From Caballeronia concitans (GTDB lineage Bacteria; Pseudomonadota; Gammaproteobacteria; Burkholderiales; Burkholderiaceae), in NCBI RefSeq assembly GCF_001544615.1, contig NZ_FCNV02000007.1, forward strand, positions 186,001 through 250,000: a DNA stretch of 64,000 bases, read 5' to 3'. A model generated the notes under the pieces. The model did no database searches. It saw only the letters and a list, made by a program, of their open reading frames with translations, and was not told the origin of the DNA. Below are positions 45,446 to 53,735 of this stretch, piece after piece; position 1 is the first letter of the stretch, and the number at the start of each line of letters is the position of its first letter. Made by a program: the position numbers and the translations under genes.

Positions 45446-45470
45446 GCAATGTCGCTATTGCGGACATTGC
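45446..45470 (+). promoter_or_regulatory. Nested inverted repeats upstream of the 45.5-49.4 kb operon
   Basis: GCAATGTC and GACATTGC form an 8-bp inverted repeat with a 9-base spacer, 54 bp upstream of the first gene. Starting one base earlier (45445), CGCAAT-N6-ATTGCG overlaps it. CGCAAT/ATTGCG arms also occur at 53690-53721 upstream of the LysR gene at 53736, suggesting that regulator as the possible binder. Confidence 0.42.
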
Positions 45471-45524
45471 ATTGCCAGCATGAGCGCGTGGCCGTATCTT
45501 CGTCTCCATGTCAAGGAGACGTCA

Positions 45525-46475
45525 ATGAAGATCGCTTTTCTCGGGGCTGGTGCGCTCGGTTGTGCCATCGGCTCCGCGCTCACGGAAGGGGGCCACGAGA
45601 CGTGGCTAGTCGATCGCTTCGCGGAGCACGTCGAAGCCATGTCGCGCAATGGCCTGAAAGTCGACGACGAGCGCGGCACCCGCCGCGTCAAGGTCCGCTC
45701 GACGATGGATTCGGCTGAAGTAGGTCCGGTCGACCTGGTGATCGTGCTCGTCAAGTCGTTCCACACCGATACGGCGATGCGCGGCGCGCTCGATCTCGTC
45801 GGACCTGAAACGGTCGTGCTTTCGCTGCAAAACGGCCTCGGTCACGAAGACGTGCTGAGCGAAATCGTCGGACGCGAGCGCGTGATCGCCGGCAAGACGT
45901 ACGTTGGCGGCGTGCTGCGCGCGCCCGGCCATATTCAGTCCGGCGTCACCGGAAAGCTGACGATCATCGGAGAGCTCGACGGTCAGATCACGAGCCGCGC
46001 GAGGGCGATCGCTGAGGCGTTCAATCGCGCCGGCCTGACGACCACGGTCAGCGACAACATACTCGGCACGATGTGGGACAAGCTGCTGATCAACGTCGCG
46101 ACCGGCGCGATTACCGGCATCACGGGACTCACCTACGGACAACTCTACGACGAGCCCGTTCTGAAGGCGACATCGCTTGCAGCCATCGAAGAAGCGATGG
46201 CTACCGCGAAGGCCGCGGGCGTCGCGCTTTCCATTGCGACTGCAGAGGACGCCTGGAAAATGGCAGCGGAAGGATTGTCGCCCGCGTTCAAGACCTCGAT
46301 GCTGCAAAGCATCGAGAAGTCATCGGTCACGGAAATCGACTTCATCAACGGAGCAGTGGTGCGTTGGGGTGAACGCCTGGGCGTGCCGACGCCCGTCAAC
46401 TCGACGCTTGTGGCCTGCATCAAAGGCATCGAGCGCGCGATGACCGATCGCCAAAAGGAAGGAGCCGCGGCATGA
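45525..46475 (+). CDS. Ketopantoate-reductase-family oxidoreductase
   Basis: NADPH-dependent 2-dehydropantoate 2-reductase family protein of 316 residues: MKIAFLGAGALGCAIGSALTEGG (dinucleotide site), VLVKSFHTDTA, LSLQNGLGHED, TMWDKLLINVATGAITGITGLTYG with the catalytic Lys, and SVTEIDFINGAVVRWGERLGVPTPVN. Ribosome site AAGGAG. As first gene of a five-gene catabolic operon (overlaps of 4 bp or less), it probably reduces or oxidises a branched 2-keto or 2-hydroxy acid of that pathway rather than making pantothenate. Confidence 0.85.
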   Translation: MKIAFLGAGALGCAIGSALTEGGHETWLVDRFAEHVEAMSRNGLKVDDERGTRRVKVRSTMDSAEVGPVDLVIVLVKSFHTDTAMRGALDLVGPETVVLSLQNGLGHEDVLSEIVGRERVIAGKTYVGGVLRAPGHIQSGVTGKLTIIGELDGQITSRARAIAEAFNRAGLTTTVSDNILGTMWDKLLINVATGAITGITGLTYGQLYDEPVLKATSLAAIEEAMATAKAAGVALSIATAEDAWKMAAEGLSPAFKTSMLQSIEKSSVTEIDFINGAVVRWGERLGVPTPVNSTLVACIKGIERAMTDRQKEGAAA

Positions 46476-46864
46476 GCGCGCCGAAAGCCTATCTGGAGCA
46501 TGTCGCGATCTGGGTGAAGGACATCCACTGGCATATCCGATTCTTCGAGCAAGTGCTCGGCATGACGATGCGCGAAGTGGACGGCACTTTGGATGAGCCG
46601 CGTCAATACTGGACGCTCGGCGGACTGCAATTCATCAGCGAGCCTCGCCATGAAGGTCCGGAAGGCCGGCTCGCGCATCTCGGCGTCATGTGCGAGGACC
46701 TCGACGCCGCACTGAAGGCGGCGCAAGCGTTCGGTGTCAGTGAAATGCCGCAGGGACGCAACTGGCTCCGTCTTCCGGACGGACTCGCCGTCGAACTTAT
46801 TCAGGCCAAACCTGCAGTGTGCGTCGCGCAGGCGCTGTCGATCAATCCACGCGCGGAGGCGTGA
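46472..46864 (+). CDS. VOC-family (glyoxalase-fold) protein
   Basis: A 130-residue single vicinal-oxygen-chelate protein: YLEHVAIWVKDIHWHIRFFEQVLGM at the start gives the first metal His, RLAHLGVMCEDLDAALKAAQ the second strand module, and LRLPDGLAVELIQA the late Glu. Members act as isomerases, dioxygenases or epimerases on oxygenated substrates bound to metal. It starts inside the preceding stop (ATGA), so it belongs to the operon. Its reaction is unknown. Confidence 0.82.
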   Translation: MSAPKAYLEHVAIWVKDIHWHIRFFEQVLGMTMREVDGTLDEPRQYWTLGGLQFISEPRHEGPEGRLAHLGVMCEDLDAALKAAQAFGVSEMPQGRNWLRLPDGLAVELIQAKPAVCVAQALSINPRAEA

Positions 46865-46866
46865 GC

Positions 46867-47328
46867 ATGAGCACCATCACCGAAAAGTACTGGGATGACG
46901 CGCGCGAAGGCGACGAATGCGTGAGCCCGACGTACACCGTCACGAAAGAACGCATTCTGGCTTACGCCGATCTCACGGGCGATCACACGCCGGTACATGT
47001 CGATGAGGAATACGCCAACGCGAGCCACTTCGGTTCGATCGTGGCGCACGGGCTCTTCGGCTTGTCGATAGCCGACGGCCTGAAGACGCAGAGCGACTAC
47101 CGTTTTCTGCCGGGTATGTCGCTCGGCTGGACGTGGGACTTCCTGCTGCCTATCAAGGTCGACGACGTCCTGCATGTGAAGTTCCGGGTCGGCTCGATGC
47201 GTGCGAGCAAGAGCAAGCCGGAATGGGGCATCGTCGTCTTGCCTTCGGAACTGATCAACCAGGACGGCCAGGTCGTCCAGCGCGGGGAACATCGCCTGAT
47301 GATCCCGCGCCGTCCGGGAGCGAACTGA
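46867..47328 (+). CDS. MaoC-like hot-dog-fold hydratase
   Basis: A 153-residue MaoC-type protein. The hydratase motif is YADLTGDHTPVHVDEEYANASHFGSIVAHGLFGLSIADGL, with the catalytic Asp and His (D..H) pair. GGAGG precedes ATG 46867. It would add water to, or remove it from, a CoA thioester. With the CoA transferase next to it (TGATG overlap) it implies that the pathway proceeds through a CoA-activated acid. Confidence 0.86.
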   Translation: MSTITEKYWDDAREGDECVSPTYTVTKERILAYADLTGDHTPVHVDEEYANASHFGSIVAHGLFGLSIADGLKTQSDYRFLPGMSLGWTWDFLLPIKVDDVLHVKFRVGSMRASKSKPEWGIVVLPSELINQDGQVVQRGEHRLMIPRRPGAN

Positions 47329-48551
47329 TGCAAGCCCGTCCTTTAGAAGGTATCCGCGTCGTCGATTACAGTCACTTTCTCGCTGGTCCGTATGTTGGCC
47401 GATGTCTTGCCGCGCTCGGCGCGGAAGTCATCAAGGTCGAGCGTCCCGGTAGCGGCGACGCAGGACGCCAGCACGCCACGATTCTCGACGATCAGCAAAG
47501 CGCTTATTTTCTGCAACTCAACATGGGTAAGCGCGGCGTGAGCGTCAACATGAAGGATTCACGCGGCAAGGCGCTCATGGAGCGTCTTTGCGATTCCGCA
47601 GACGTGTTCATCGAGAACTATCGGCCGGGCGCGCTCGACAAGCTCGGGCTCGGGTATGCGGCGTTGTCGGCGCGTAATCCCGGCCTCGTCTATTGCTCGA
47701 TCTCGGCGTACGGACACACGGGGCCTGACGCGCATCGTGCGGGCTTCGGTCTCATCGCGGAAGCCAAGAGCGGCATCATGCAGATGATCGGCAACCCGGG
47801 CGAGCCGCCGCCGCTCATGCGCATCTCGCTCGGCGACATGTACACGGGCATCCACGCGGTTGCCGCGATCAACGCGGCGTTGCTTGGTCGCGTCAAAAGC
47901 GGTCGCGGTCAGCACATCGATATGGCGCTGTACGACACGCTGTTTTCGATGCACGAGTACGCAGTCCAGTGTTACACCATGCAGGGCGTTCTTCCCGAGC
48001 AGACGGGGCACGACATGCCAACTTCGACGTTGTACGGTGTATTCCGTGCGGCCGATGGCGACCTCGTGATTGCTGCACAAGTCGATGATTCGTGGAAGCG
48101 CTTTGCCACGCTGGTCGAACGTAATGGCGGGCCGGAGCGATTCGGCGCGGATACGCGCTTTCACAGCTTGAATGGACGCAACGCAAATCGCGAAGCGATC
48201 CTTGCAGTCGTAAAACCCTGGGTCGCATCTCGACCCGTTGCAGAAGTGCTGACCTTGCTCGACAGCGTCGATGTTCCGAGCGCGAAGGTTCAGCGCATCG
48301 ATGAAGTCGTGGCCGATCCACAAATCGTGGCGCGCGGCATGGTGGTGGAACAGGAGCATCCGCGTTTTGGCACGCTGCGTCTGCCGAACTTGCCGTTTCG
48401 TTTCTCCGACTGCGACACGTCGATTCGCGAAGTCGGACCCGACCTCGGGCAACACAACGAAGAAGTCGCGCAATCTCTGGGTTTCAGCGCGGCCGAGATC
48501 GACGCCATGCAAACTGACGGCGTCTTGTTCTCGAGACGGAGCGAACAATGA
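47328..48551 (+). CDS. Class III (CaiB/BaiF) CoA transferase
   Basis: Family III CoA transferase of 407 residues: LEGIRVVDYSHFLAGPYVGRCLAALGAEVIKVERPGSGDAGR is the classic start and contains the region of conserved Asp and Arg. NMGKRGVSVNMKDSRGK, DVFIENYRPGALDKLGLGY, ISAYGHTGPDAHRAGFGL and GRGQHIDMALYDTLF follow. The enzyme moves CoA between carboxylic acids. It overlaps its neighbours by TGATG upstream and ATGA downstream. The acceptor acid is unknown. Confidence 0.9.
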   Translation: MQARPLEGIRVVDYSHFLAGPYVGRCLAALGAEVIKVERPGSGDAGRQHATILDDQQSAYFLQLNMGKRGVSVNMKDSRGKALMERLCDSADVFIENYRPGALDKLGLGYAALSARNPGLVYCSISAYGHTGPDAHRAGFGLIAEAKSGIMQMIGNPGEPPPLMRISLGDMYTGIHAVAAINAALLGRVKSGRGQHIDMALYDTLFSMHEYAVQCYTMQGVLPEQTGHDMPTSTLYGVFRAADGDLVIAAQVDDSWKRFATLVERNGGPERFGADTRFHSLNGRNANREAILAVVKPWVASRPVAEVLTLLDSVDVPSAKVQRIDEVVADPQIVARGMVVEQEHPRFGTLRLPNLPFRFSDCDTSIREVGPDLGQHNEEVAQSLGFSAAEIDAMQTDGVLFSRRSEQ

Positions 48552-49381
48552 GCGACCAGTACGCGGTAATCGGTAACCCGATCGGGCACACCAAGTCCCC
48601 ACTTATCCACGTTCTGTTCGCACAAGAGACCGGGCAGGACCTGACGTATGTCCCTATTGAAGGTCCCGTTGAGCCCGAGCACGCCTTTGCCGAGACCGTA
48701 AGGCAGTTCATCGCAGCCGGTGGCAAGGGCATGAACGTGACCGCACCCTTCAAGCTCCAAGCGTTCGCCATGTCAGACGAACGAAGCGAACGGGCCACGC
48801 TTGCGGGCGCAGTCAACGCGATGAAGTTCGAGGACGGGCGCATCATCGCCGAAAACTTCGATGGCGTTGGGCTGGTGAGAGATATCGAAGAGAATCTGCA
48901 TCAGCCGATGGCAGATAAGCGTGTCTTGATTCTCGGGGCCGGCGGAGCCGTGCGCGGCGCGTTACTGCCGTTCATCGCCGCGCGGCCGGGGGAACTCGTC
49001 GTTGCGAACAGGGATGTGGAAAAAGCGAAGGCGCTCGTTAATCAAGTCATGGCGGGCGACTTCCTGCGCGCGTGCGAATATCCCGAGCTTGAGTCGATGG
49101 GTCAGTTCGATCTCGTCGTCAATGCCACATCGGCGAGCCTCACCGGCCAACTGCCACCTGTTCCGTCCAGTGTCTTCAGTCCGACCGGGAGCGCCTATGA
49201 ACTGGCCTACGGAAAGGGACTGACGCCCTTTCTGCGCCTCGCGCGCAATGCCGGCGTGCAAGGCGTCGCTGATGGCGTCGGCATGCTGGTCGAGCAAGCG
49301 GCCGAGGCGTTCGCGTGGTGGCGCCGCATCCGCCCTCAGACGCGCGCTGTCATCGATCGTTTGACTGTCCCGCTGGCTTGA
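48548..49381 (+). CDS. aroE: Shikimate dehydrogenase family protein
   Basis: Shikimate dehydrogenase fold, 277 residues. YAVIGNPIGHTKSPLIHVLFAQETG and GKGMNVTAPFKLQAF carry the substrate loop and catalytic Lys. GAVNAM and FDGVGLVRDIE hold the conserved Asn and Asp. The NADP site is VLILGAGGAVRGALLPFIA and the late Gln is in GVGMLVEQAAEAF. It differs from E. coli AroE by Thr for Ser in HSKSP and Phe for Thr before the catalytic Asp, hinting at a different substrate such as quinate or a relative. It is last in the operon, coupled by ATGA to the CoA transferase. Confidence 0.87.
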   Translation: MSDQYAVIGNPIGHTKSPLIHVLFAQETGQDLTYVPIEGPVEPEHAFAETVRQFIAAGGKGMNVTAPFKLQAFAMSDERSERATLAGAVNAMKFEDGRIIAENFDGVGLVRDIEENLHQPMADKRVLILGAGGAVRGALLPFIAARPGELVVANRDVEKAKALVNQVMAGDFLRACEYPELESMGQFDLVVNATSASLTGQLPPVPSSVFSPTGSAYELAYGKGLTPFLRLARNAGVQGVADGVGMLVEQAAEAFAWWRRIRPQTRAVIDRLTVPLA

Positions 49382-49397
49382 GGTCGGAGAAACTTTC

Positions 49398-49563
49398 GTG
49401 CATCCGGAAGACTATCGCTATTGCCGGTATGAGGTGCAAGGGCCGCTGCTTACGCTGACGATCGACCGGCGCGAAGTCCTCAACGCGTTGCATTCCGACG
49501 CCTATCGTGAACTGGCCGATGTCTTCGACCGTTATGCCGCCGATGCCGCACTGCGCGTTGCGA
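49398..49563 (+). pseudogene. Enoyl-CoA hydratase N-terminal fragment
   Basis: GTG-initiated segment reading YRYCRYEVQGPLLTLTIDRREVLNAL, HSDAYRELADVFDRYAADAAL and RVAI. This is the first 55 or so residues of an enoyl-CoA hydratase/isomerase, ending just before the usual GxGxxFxxGxD site. It then joins an MFS fragment in another frame. It follows aroE by 16 bp, so the operon once had at least one more CoA-pathway gene. Confidence 0.75.
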
Positions 49564-49564
49564 T

Positions 49565-49768
49565 CGCGTGGCTCATATCTGCTCGATGTTCGCAATGGGA
49601 TTCGGCGGCGCACTGTGCGACCGCATTGGACGCCGTCGCGCGATGCGGGTCGGGTCGCGCTCGATACTGGTGGCGTTCATCGCGTTCTTCCCGCTGATCC
49701 TGAGCGGACATGTCGTTCTGATTTCGATGTGGGCGATTCACGCCGGTCCTGAAACCTATGGAGAGTGA
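49565..49768 (+). pseudogene. Internal fragment of an MFS transporter
   Basis: In a frame shifted from the preceding fragment the DNA reads VAHICSMFAMGFGGALCDRIGRRRAMRVGSR, then SILVAFIAFFPLILSGHVVLISMWAIH and a stop. The GALCDRIGRR loop is the MFS motif A copy between the two halves of a carrier, followed by one or two helices. Both ends are missing. Deletion between a hydratase gene and a carrier gene explains the junction. Confidence 0.75.
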
Positions 49769-49769
49769 C

Positions 49770-50858
49770 ATGGAGAAGACACGTATCGCTGTGGCCGGTG
49801 CCGGGTACATCGGTCTCGAACATATTCGCGTCATTCGGGAAAGCACGAGCTGCGTGCTGTCGGCGGTCGTCGATCCCTCGGATGCTGCGGGCGATGTCGC
49901 CGCGACGGCCGGCGTTCCGCATTACCGCTCGCTCGACGAACTCATTGAGCACGACCGCCCCGATGGCGTCGTGCTTGCCACGCCGAATCAGCTCCATGTC
50001 CAGCACGCGCTGTCGTGCATGCGAGCCGGCTTGCCGATGCTGTTGGAAAAGCCCATTGCGCCCACCGTGGAAGAGGCCGAGGCACTCGTTGCCGCCGCCG
50101 ACCGATACAACGCGTCTATGCTGATCGGGCATCATCGGGCGCATAGCCCGATCATGGCGCGAGCAAAGGAAATCATCGAAGAGGGAACCCTCGGTCCGCT
50201 CGTTGCCGTGATGGGCAGCGCGCTATTCTTCAAGCCCGATCACTATTTCACGGCGGCGCCTTGGCGCAAGGAGCCGGGGGCCGGCCCGATACTGCTCAAT
50301 CTGATTCACGAGATACACAATCTCCGCATGCTCTGCGGTGACATCGTTGCCGTGCAGGCTTTCTCGTCCAACGCGACGCGCGGATTCCAGATAGAAGATA
50401 CGGCCGCCATCATTCTGCGTTTCGCGACCGGCGCGCTGGGCACATTCCTGCTTTCCGACACAGCAGCGAGCGCACGAAGCTGGGAGCAGACCTCGCAGGA
50501 GAACAAGGCGTATCCGTCGTATGCCGACGAAGACTGCTATGCGATCGCGGGCACTTTCGGGTCGCTGTCGATTCCCACCATGCGCGTGAAAACCTACGGC
50601 AAGGCAGAGGACCGGTCGTGGTGGAAGCCGTTCGATGTAAGTGTCGCGGAATTGACGCGCGACGATCCGCTCAAGCATCAGATGGAGCACTTCAGGCGAG
50701 TGATACGAGGCGAAGCGACTCCTCTCGTCACCGCACGCGACGGTTTGCAGACCCTTCGTATCACCGACGCAATCGTGAAGGCCGCTAAAACGGGAGCCGT
50801 TGTCGAGACGACCGCCGCGGCTGCACGCAGCGCCGACTCAAACACTGGGACGAGATGA
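49770..50858 (+). CDS. Gfo/Idh/MocA-family oxidoreductase
   Basis: NAD(P)-dependent dehydrogenase of 362 residues. The dinucleotide fold is TRIAVAGAGYIGLEHIRVI and the family signature MLLEKPIAPTVEEAEAL contains the EKP Lys. The catalytic-side segment is GPILLNLIHEIHNLRMLCGDI, with the His of the D/N..H pair. These enzymes oxidise sugar, inositol or cyclitol hydroxyls, so a quinate-like cyclic polyol is plausible. A GGAG site supports ATG 49770 over 49758. It overlaps the second aroQ gene (ATGATG). Confidence 0.87.
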   Translation: MEKTRIAVAGAGYIGLEHIRVIRESTSCVLSAVVDPSDAAGDVAATAGVPHYRSLDELIEHDRPDGVVLATPNQLHVQHALSCMRAGLPMLLEKPIAPTVEEAEALVAAADRYNASMLIGHHRAHSPIMARAKEIIEEGTLGPLVAVMGSALFFKPDHYFTAAPWRKEPGAGPILLNLIHEIHNLRMLCGDIVAVQAFSSNATRGFQIEDTAAIILRFATGALGTFLLSDTAASARSWEQTSQENKAYPSYADEDCYAIAGTFGSLSIPTMRVKTYGKAEDRSWWKPFDVSVAELTRDDPLKHQMEHFRRVIRGEATPLVTARDGLQTLRITDAIVKAAKTGAVVETTAAAARSADSNTGTR

Positions 50859-51295
50859 TGAAAACGTTTCTCATGCTTCACGGCATCAATCACAACATGT
50901 TCGGCAAGCGCGATCCCGTTCAATACGGAACGGCCACGCTGGCTGACATCGACGCGCAGCTTCACGCGCTGGCCAAAGAGCTGGGTGTCGAGGTCGAGAG
51001 TTATCAGACCAATAGCGAAGGCGACATGTGCGAGCGAATCCACAAGGCGTTCGCCGATAACGTCGACGGCGTGCTGATCAATGCGGGTGCTTGGACGCAT
51101 TACAGCTACGGCATACGAGACGCACTCGCGATATTGACTGTGCCTGTCGTCGAGATTCACATGTCGAATATTCACGCGCGGGAAGCGTTCCGCCATCACT
51201 CGGTGTTCGCAGAGATCGTGAAAGGTCAGATTTGCGGCTTCGGCGTCGATAGTTATTCGCTCGGGCTACGAGCGGTGGTGTCGGCGGCAGGGTGA
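50855..51295 (+). CDS. aroQ: Type II 3-dehydroquinate dehydratase, second copy
   Basis: A 146-residue dehydroquinase-fold protein. HGINHNMFGKRDPVQYG keeps the Asn, Arg and catalytic Tyr; INAGAWTHYSYGIRDAL keeps the active-site His lost in the 40501 paralogue; EIHMSNIHAREAFRHHS and GQICGFGVDSYSLGLRAV complete the active site. It therefore looks catalytically competent for 3-dehydroquinate or a near analogue. It is coupled with the Gfo/Idh/MocA dehydrogenase, giving a plausible oxidation-dehydration pair. Confidence 0.87.
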   Translation: MMKTFLMLHGINHNMFGKRDPVQYGTATLADIDAQLHALAKELGVEVESYQTNSEGDMCERIHKAFADNVDGVLINAGAWTHYSYGIRDALAILTVPVVEIHMSNIHAREAFRHHSVFAEIVKGQICGFGVDSYSLGLRAVVSAAG

Positions 51296-51365
51296 TCGTC
51301 GCGGGACGGGAAGACTTGCATTCCGCCCCGCACTCGCTTCTCAGCATGCCACCGTAGCCGGCGAT

Positions 51366-51735
51366 CCCTGTGGTAGAAGTCGGCGATCGCGCGAACTTCC
51401 GGTCGGTTGAGCCTCGCCGCGAGACGCGTCGCATCGGCGACGCTGTTGACGAGCGCCGACTCTTTGCGCTTAAGCGGTTCGATCACGAGCGTCGTGCCGC
51501 AACCACTCAACGAATCGGCGCATCAGTCGAGCGCCTTCGAGAATTCGTTTTCGGTTTCGCTCTTCGTCCAGCCATTCGGGATGTTTCGCGCGCTAGCCAA
51601 GCAACTGCACGGCGCGATCGAAATACGCGTGATTGCGTGCGTCGTGTTTATCCGGACCGACGCGACGAACGTCGTGCGGCAACAAATAGCCGAACGCCAG
51701 TGCAGGCAAGGGAAGGTCCCCAGCCGAGGTGCGGA
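51366..51735 (-). pseudogene. Decayed TIM-barrel sugar isomerase/epimerase-like gene
   Basis: The minus strand carries AFGYLLPHDVRRVGPDKHDAR and NHAYFDRAVQLLG, then an in-frame TAG, then HPEWLDEERNRKRILEGARLMRRF. In a shifted frame it continues TLVIEPLKRKESALVNSVAD and ATRLAARLNRPEVRAIADFYH. IEPL.R.ES..N and the ADFYH ending are typical of the xylose-isomerase-like TIM barrel, a fold that includes IolE-type and some 3-dehydroshikimate dehydratases. At least one stop and one frameshift break it. Confidence 0.6.
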
Positions 51736-51760
51736 ATCGTCATTGCCGACTCCATGAAAG

Positions 51761-52065
51761 TCAGTACTTCAGTTTGGCAAGCGAACGCAGCACGTCTGGC
51801 GTCGTGGTTGGAAAGCCACCGAACATGTCTCCGACGAGACGCCCATCTGCATCGCGGCGCACTGCGTTACATGAACCGGCGATATTGTTTTCTAGCGTGA
51901 AGACGGATTCGAGGAATGCGGGAAAGGGTTCAGGTTTGCATCCCGTCGGACAACGACTGCATCGACACCTGCATGCTCGAAGTACGGGTTATCGATCATC
52001 GGCGATTTGAAGGTGTGCGTTGGAAAACCGATGTGCGCGATGATGGCGGTGTTGCCGGCGATCAT
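51761..52065 (-). pseudogene. Broken second shikimate-dehydrogenase gene
   Basis: After an AGGAC site, ATG 52065 opens MIAGNTAIIAHIGFPTHTFKSPM, then IDNPYFEHAGVDAVVVRRDANLNPFP. A one-base deletion near 51924 shifts the frame to AFLESVFTLENNIAGSCNAVRRDADGRLVGDM. The protein then stops at LRSLAKLKY. This is the N-terminal substrate domain of an AroE-type protein lacking the catalytic NVT.PFK segment and the NADP domain. It is a different lineage from the intact aroE at 48548. Confidence 0.72.
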
Positions 52066-52097
52066 GCTTTGTCCTGGAAAGTCTTAGATGAAACTTA

Positions 52098-52126
52098 GGT
52101 CGAGCACTTGAAGTAAGTGCCCGACC
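52098..52126 (-). terminator. Terminator of the minus-strand MFS gene
   Basis: GGTCGAGCACTT and AAGTGCCCGACC form a 12-bp stem with one mismatch and a 5-base loop. It begins 11 bases past the MFS stop codon, and TAAGTTT follows on the minus strand. Confidence 0.55.
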
Positions 52127-52136
52127 GCAGCAGTCG

Positions 52137-53582
52137 TTATCGGGCCTGCATGGAAGCCGCCGCGAGTCTCGCTTCGCCTAACGATTCCTCCCGGAGTTGC
52201 TCGTACTGTTGCTTTGGAATCGGCACAGCGTTTTTCTTGCCGAGATCGTCGAGGCGCAGGCGGTACGTTTCTCTCGCGCTCCATGCAGCCAAAGCCGACA
52301 CGATGGTGACACCGAGCGTGAGTGAGCCGATCATCATAGGCACGTTGTGCGACCCCGGAGGCGCGACCGCTGCGAAGAGCGCCGGCAGCAGTGCAGTGAT
52401 GGTCGTCCCGATGTTCTGTGCGATCGCCATCGCCGAGACGCGGAAGCGCGTCGGAAAGAGTTCGGGATAGTAGCCCGGAAAGACAGCGTTATAGCCTTGA
52501 TAGACAACGCCCCACATGAGTATCGACATCACAAAAGCGATCGGCAGATTGTGAATGCTGATGGCATATAAGTATGCAAATGACAAGAGCCCGGATGAGA
52601 GTGCGCCGAAGATCATCGGGATTCTCCGTCCAATGCGGTCCGACAAATTTCCGACGTACGGGATGACAAGCACCGCCACGATGTTTCCGACCACTGGAAT
52701 CCACAGATACACACTCGCGTGGAAGTTGATGCCGTAAGAAGGCTGCACCGCGTAAGCCGCGCCGAACACTGTGGCGACTACCGGAATGACGTTCATGAAC
52801 GCCATGCAGACGACGCGAAGCATGTCGGGCCAGCTGAACCTGAACGCTTCGAGAATCGGCGCGCGGGCGACCTGACCGCTCGCGTCTTCCTTGGCGAACG
52901 CAGCCGTCTCGTCCACCTCACGACGGATGATGAAGCCTGCCACGAGAACGAGCGCGCTAAGCAGGAAGGGGATGCGCCATCCCCACGCGACGAACGCGTC
53001 TTGGGACATGTAGTACGAAAGGGGCAAGAAGACGGCAGCAGCGAGAATCTGGCCCGCTTGCACGCCTTGCAGCGTGAAGCTCGCGAAGTATCCGCGTCTG
53101 CCGAACGGTGCCTGCTCCATGATCATCGAACTGGCGCCTGATATCTCGCCTGCGACTGCAAAACCTTGAATCAGACGCAGAATCACGAGTAATGCCGGCG
53201 CCAGCATTCCCACTGATTGATACGTGGGCAGCAGACCGACGGCCATCGTCGAGACGCCCATCAGGAACATGCAGATCAGCAGCACGGTCTTTCGGCCGTG
53301 CGTGTCGCCCCAATGCCCGAGCACGAACGCGCCGATCGGACGCGCGACATAGCCGACGCCGTAGGTCGCCAGCGACGCCACAATTGCAATCTTCGGATCG
53401 CCTTTAGGGAAGAAAATCTGAGGGAAGATCAGTGCCGCTGCCTGCGCGTAGATGAAGAAGTCGTAATACTCGAGCGCGGAACCAATCCAGCCGCTCGCTC
53501 TGGCCTTTCTTGCCTGTTTTCGGGCTCTCTCATCCATGAGCCCGTCGCTCGGGCCGCCTTGCGACGGCAATCTGTTTTCCAT
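52137..53582 (-). CDS. MFS transporter of the metabolite:H+ symporter family, second copy
   Basis: Twelve-helix MHS carrier of 481 residues. It has ASGWIGSALEYYDFFIYAQAAALIFPQIFFPKGDP, GHWGDTHGRKTVL, LRLIQGFAVAGEISGASSMIMEQ and NLSDRIGRRIPMIFG. The pattern is close to ShiA-like shikimate permeases, which fits a shikimate-type cluster. An AGGAG site eight bases before ATG 53582 decides the start over 53600. Divergent from the LysR gene at 53736. Confidence 0.88.
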   Translation of the reverse strand: MENRLPSQGGPSDGLMDERARKQARKARASGWIGSALEYYDFFIYAQAAALIFPQIFFPKGDPKIAIVASLATYGVGYVARPIGAFVLGHWGDTHGRKTVLLICMFLMGVSTMAVGLLPTYQSVGMLAPALLVILRLIQGFAVAGEISGASSMIMEQAPFGRRGYFASFTLQGVQAGQILAAAVFLPLSYYMSQDAFVAWGWRIPFLLSALVLVAGFIIRREVDETAAFAKEDASGQVARAPILEAFRFSWPDMLRVVCMAFMNVIPVVATVFGAAYAVQPSYGINFHASVYLWIPVVGNIVAVLVIPYVGNLSDRIGRRIPMIFGALSSGLLSFAYLYAISIHNLPIAFVMSILMWGVVYQGYNAVFPGYYPELFPTRFRVSAMAIAQNIGTTITALLPALFAAVAPPGSHNVPMMIGSLTLGVTIVSALAAWSARETYRLRLDDLGKKNAVPIPKQQYEQLREESLGEARLAAASMQAR

Positions 53583-53735
53583 GAACGTCTCCTGAATCAA
53601 ACGGTTCGGAGCAGCGTCGACGGCTGCATCTCTCGTGAGGCATCCTGATACGGACTCCCAGATCCAAGATACGGGGATGCATCAGCGGACGCAATGCAAT
53701 GGATACAATGGCGTCATTGCGATGGACAATATGCC

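Noticed and set aside
45525-46475. Calling this gene panE for pantothenate synthesis
   Set aside because: The family is right, but it sits inside a five-gene catabolic operon with a CoA transferase and MaoC protein, so a different keto-acid substrate is more likely.
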